DNA of 8,495 nt from Pseudomonadota bacterium (GTDB lineage Bacteria > Pseudomonadota > Gammaproteobacteria > Xanthomonadales > Xanthomonadaceae), in contig JAEZCF010000159.1 in NCBI GenBank assembly GCA_023430045.1, forward strand, positions 1 to 8,495. The letters run 5' to 3'. A program made the translations under genes and the position numbers. Below, piece by piece: positions 6,348-8,495 of the stretch; the first letter of the stretch is position 1, and every line of letters starts with the position of its first letter. Below the pieces are notes generated by a model. The model was not told the DNA's origin, did no database searches, and was given only the letters and a program-made list of their open reading frames with translations.

Positions 6348-7963
6348 TGTCCGCGCAGGTCGCGCGGGCGCAGGCCAAGGGCCACCTGCGCGAACAGGTA
6401 GGTCGCGCCACCGGCGCCCACCAGCAGTGCCAGTGCCCCCACCCGCTCCCATGTATCCATCGGCGTGAACGCCGGCAGCCAGTGCAGCAGGCCCAGCAGC
6501 ACGGCCACCATGGCTGCACAGGACAGCACCAGCCGCACCAGGTAACGGCCCCAGCCCGGACGCCGCTGGTAGACGTCGGTCCTGCCCAGCCAGTACCAGA
6601 GCAGCCCAAGATTCAGGTAACTGGACAGCGCGCTGGCGATGCCCAGCGCCAGGTGCAGGCCCGGCTGCTGGCCCAGCGCCTGCATCACCCCCTGCGCCTT
6701 CAGTTCGTCGGGCACCATCACCTTGTACAGCACCGCCAGCAGCGCGAAGTTGAAGACCATGTTGGCTACCAGCGCGGCGATGCCCGCGCGCACCGGGGTA
6801 CGCGTGTCCTGGCGGGCATAGAAGGCCGGCAGCACCACCTTCAGCAGGGCGAACGCCGGCAGGCCGAAGCTCAATCCATACACCGCCAGCGCGGTCATGC
6901 GGGTATCGAAGGCGCTGAACTGGCCGTGCTGGAACAGCGTGGCGATCAGCGGCTCGGCCAGCAGCAGCAACCCGAACATGGCCGGCACCGAAATCAGCAG
7001 GGTGGTGCGCAGGCCCCAGTCCAGGGCATTGGAGAAGCCTTCGCGGTCGGTGCCCACATGGTGGCGGGCCAGCGCGGGCAGGATCACCGTGCCGAGCGCC
7101 ACGCCGAACACACCCAGCGGCAGCTCCAGGAAACGGTCGGCCAGCGACAGCCACGACTGCGAACCATCGGTCAGCCTGGCGGCGATGACCGTGTCCAGCA
7201 GCAGGTTGATCTGCGCCACCGACGAACCGAACAGGGTCGGCACCATCAGCGTCATCACCTTGCGCACGCCCGGATGGCTCCATCCCCAGCGCGGCAGCGT
7301 GAGCAGGTCGATGCCCTTCAGCGACGGCAGCTGGAACAGCAGCTGCAGCACGCCGGCGGCCAGCACCGCCCAGCCCAGGGCGAGGATCTGCTTCTCCGGT
7401 GTGCCGCCCAGCCGCGGCGCCAGCCACAGCGCACCAGCGATCATGCACAGGTTGAGGATCACTGGCGTCAGCGCCGGCATCGCGAAACGCTGGAAGCTGT
7501 TCAGGGCACCGCCGGCCAGTGCCGTCAGGGAGACGAACAGCAGGAACGGGAAGGTCAGCCGGAACAGGTCCACCAGCAGGCCCTGCTTGGCCGGGTCGGT
7601 CTCGGCGCCGCTCGCGAACACGCTGGCCAGCTGGGGAGCGAAGATCAGCGCCAGCGCCGTCACCAGCATCAGCACCCCGCCCAGCGTGCCGGCCACGCGC
7701 GCGGTCAGTTCACGCAAGTCCTGGTGGCTGCGGGTTTCCTTCACTTCGGTGAACACCGGGACGAATGCGGTCGCGAATGAGCCTTCGGCGAACAACCGGC
7801 GCAGGAAATTGGGTACCCTGAAGGCCACCCAGAAGGCGTCGGTGACGGCGTTGGTACCGAACGTGGTGGTGATGACCTGGTCCCGGACCAGTCCGAGCAC
7901 CCGCGAGACCATGGTCATGCTGCTGAACGACAGCAGGCCCCGCAACATCCTGGGTGAGCTCAC
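6344..7963 (-). CDS. murJ: Lipid II flippase MurJ (MviN)
   Basis: MurJ is an inner-membrane MOP-superfamily transporter that flips lipid II to the periplasmic face for peptidoglycan synthesis. The 539-residue product is hydrophobic throughout, consistent with the 14 membrane helices of the family. Signatures include SSMTMVSRVLGLVRD (14-28), TDAFWVAFRVPNFLRRLFAE (41-60) and ADRFLELPLGVFGVALGT (275-292). Arginines matching the essential E. coli R18, R24, R52 and R270 are R21, R27, R55 and R277, and the conserved D of TDAF is D42. The start is GTG at 7963 because AGAGGA (7972-7977) lies 8 nt upstream; an ATG five codons later (7948) would sit too far from it and has no site of its own. The stop immediately precedes the ribF upstream region with no terminator, so read-through into ribF is likely. 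It is divergent from rpsT. Confidence 0.97.
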   Translation of the reverse strand: MSSPRMLRGLLSFSSMTMVSRVLGLVRDQVITTTFGTNAVTDAFWVAFRVPNFLRRLFAEGSFATAFVPVFTEVKETRSHQDLRELTARVAGTLGGVLMLVTALALIFAPQLASVFASGAETDPAKQGLLVDLFRLTFPFLLFVSLTALAGGALNSFQRFAMPALTPVILNLCMIAGALWLAPRLGGTPEKQILALGWAVLAAGVLQLLFQLPSLKGIDLLTLPRWGWSHPGVRKVMTLMVPTLFGSSVAQINLLLDTVIAARLTDGSQSWLSLADRFLELPLGVFGVALGTVILPALARHHVGTDREGFSNALDWGLRTTLLISVPAMFGLLLLAEPLIATLFQHGQFSAFDTRMTALAVYGLSFGLPAFALLKVVLPAFYARQDTRTPVRAGIAALVANMVFNFALLAVLYKVMVPDELKAQGVMQALGQQPGLHLALGIASALSSYLNLGLLWYWLGRTDVYQRRPGWGRYLVRLVLSCAAMVAVLLGLLHWLPAFTPMDTWERVGALALLVGAGGATYLFAQVALGLRPRDLRGH

Positions 7964-7999
7964 TCAAACGTTCCTCTTGACAAGCGACTTGACGTACAT
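7964..7999 (-). other. Possible 11-codon upstream ORF directly abutting murJ
   Basis: An ATG at 7999 opens MYVKSLVKRNV, whose TGA (7964-7966) directly precedes the murJ GTG in the same frame. The ATG lies 10 nt after the proposed -10 TATGAT, giving a near-leaderless message. The frame covers the AGAGGA site of murJ. It could couple to, or compete with, murJ initiation. It is also the tail of a longer frame antisense to rpsT, which I regard as spurious. Confidence 0.22.
7972..7977 (-). promoter_or_regulatory. murJ ribosome binding site
   Basis: AGAGGA lies 8 nt upstream of the GTG at 7963 and decides the start against the downstream ATG at 7948. Confidence 0.65.
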
Positions 8000-8017
8000 T
8001 TCGCGAGTCATCATACT
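7989..8017 (+). promoter_or_regulatory. rpsT promoter
   Basis: TTGACG (7989-7994) and CATACT (8012-8017) are separated by exactly 17 nt, a good sigma-70 layout. A transcription start near 8024 would leave a leader of about 42 nt before the GTG at 8066. A perfect TTGACA also occurs at 7977-7982, but no -10 pairs with it at normal spacing. Confidence 0.6.
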
Positions 8018-8039
8018 AGCTAGCTTGCTGTTCCCATAA
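8010..8039 (-). promoter_or_regulatory. Candidate murJ promoter (-10 TATGAT)
   Basis: TATGAT at 8015-8010 is a good -10. The -35 is poor (TTATGG at 8039-8034, 18-nt spacer). The -10 overlaps the plus-strand rpsT -10 by four bases. Confidence 0.35.
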
Positions 8040-8051
8040 CACCGATTTTTC

Positions 8052-8057
8052 AGGAAA
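8052..8057 (+). promoter_or_regulatory. rpsT ribosome binding site
   Basis: AGGAAA lies 8 nt before the GTG start. It confirms that the non-ATG codon at 8066 is the true start. Confidence 0.7.
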
Positions 8058-8065
8058 CCACCACC

Positions 8066-8335
8066 GTGGCCAATATCAAGTCCGCCAAGAAGCGCGCCAA
8101 GCAGACCGTCGTGCGCAATGCGCGCAACGTGGCTCAGCGCTCGATGCTGCGCACCGCTGTCAAGAAGGTGATCAAGGCTCTGGACGCCAACGATGCTGCC
8201 GGCGCCGAAGCCGCTTTCACCGTTGCCCAGCCGATCCTCGATCGTTTCAGCGCGCGTGGCCTGATCCACAAGAACAAGGCTGCTCGTCACAAGAGCCGCC
8301 TGACCGCCCGCATCAAGGCCCTCAAGGCCGCCTGA
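8066..8335 (+). CDS. rpsT: 30S ribosomal protein S20
   Basis: S20 is a primary 16S rRNA-binding protein of the small subunit that helps early 30S assembly. The 89-residue product has normal length and is rich in Lys, Arg and Ala. It carries the family N-terminus MANIKSAKKRAKQ, the central LRTAVKKVIKAL helix and the C-terminal GLIHKNKAARHKSRLTARI region. The start is GTG with AGGAAA 8 nt upstream; E. coli rpsT also uses a non-ATG start (UUG), there linked to autoregulation by S20. The gene stands alone on the plus strand between its own promoter (7989-8017) and terminator (8384-8410), as in many gammaproteobacteria. Confidence 0.99.
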   Translation: MANIKSAKKRAKQTVVRNARNVAQRSMLRTAVKKVIKALDANDAAGAEAAFTVAQPILDRFSARGLIHKNKAARHKSRLTARIKALKAA

Positions 8336-8383
8336 TACGGCGAAGCTCCGGGGTCGCCTTCCGGCCTCCCGATGCTGCTGAAG

Positions 8384-8410
8384 ACCCGGCCTCGTGCCGG
8401 GTTTTTTGTT
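8384..8410 (+). terminator. rpsT intrinsic terminator
   Basis: ACCCGGC (8384-8390) pairs with GCCGGGT (8396-8402) around a CTCGT loop and is followed by a run of T to 8407 and then GTT. It lies about 50 nt after the rpsT stop. Confidence 0.9.
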
Positions 8411-8495
8411 GCCTGCAGATTGACGGCGAACGGCGGAGCCCCTCGTGGTGGGGTTCTTAGAGTTCCGTGGGGGTGGCCGGGCGATGGGGCTGGGT
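8411..8495. other. Right-edge intergenic sequence without a recognised gene
   Basis: No coding start, tRNA or known repeat is seen. It contains an imperfect hairpin, AGCCCC-TCGTGGT-GGGGTT (8437-8455, one G-U pair), and a G-rich stretch at 8469-8494 with four runs of three or more G. The next gene lies beyond the window. Confidence 0.5.

Noticed and set aside
6311..7780. 489-codon plus-strand frame opposite murJ
   Set aside because: Antisense shadow of murJ, extremely rich in Gln, Arg and His, with no recognisable domain.
7964..8290. 108-codon minus-strand frame antisense to rpsT and running to murJ
   Set aside because: Most of it is the complement of the S20 gene. Only its last 11 codons lie downstream of a plausible promoter; these are treated separately as a possible upstream ORF.
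1..8495. CRISPR arrays, insertion sequences, tRNA/rRNA genes, phage or defence genes
   Set aside because: No regular direct repeats, transposase-like frames, terminal repeats or structural RNA sequence were seen. The window is compact housekeeping sequence.

Overview
This window is a conserved chromosomal housekeeping locus from a GC-rich gammaproteobacterium. The gene order (divergent rpsT, then murJ-ribF-ileS-lspA-ispH) and the protein sequences fit the Xanthomonadaceae, most likely Stenotrophomonas or a close relative. The genus is inferred from remembered family similarity, not from a search.

Layout, right to left on the minus strand: murJ (lipid II flippase, 6344-7963), ribF (riboflavin kinase/FAD synthetase, 5322-6269), ileS (isoleucyl-tRNA synthetase, 2494-5325), lspA (lipoprotein signal peptidase, 1976-2494) and ispH (last enzyme of the MEP isoprenoid pathway, 988-1938). 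A clear intrinsic terminator follows ispH (936-966). ribF-ileS and ileS-lspA overlap by 4 nt and 1 nt, so translation is probably coupled along the cluster. Beyond the terminator lies the 5' part of an exported M61-family peptidase gene. It carries an in-frame TAG at 127-129, although homologous sequence continues in the same frame to the window edge. On the plus strand rpsT (ribosomal protein S20, 8066-8335) diverges from murJ and ends at its own terminator (8384-8410). The remaining 85 bases hold no recognisable gene.

Functionally the genes serve translation (IleRS, S20), flavin cofactors (RibF) and envelope building. IspH supplies isoprenoid precursors for undecaprenyl phosphate, MurJ flips the undecaprenyl-linked peptidoglycan precursor, and LspA matures lipoproteins. 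These links come from known pathways; no special co-regulation is shown here.

I found no new multi-gene system, mobile element, CRISPR array or RNA gene. The points worth a second look are: the nonsense codon in the M61 gene; two possible near-leaderless upstream ORFs with the same promoter-to-ATG spacing that end exactly at the murJ and ribF start codons; overlapping divergent -10 elements between murJ and rpsT; absence of an fkpB-like gene between lspA and ispH; GTG starts for ileS, murJ and rpsT; and a G-quadruplex pattern at the right edge.
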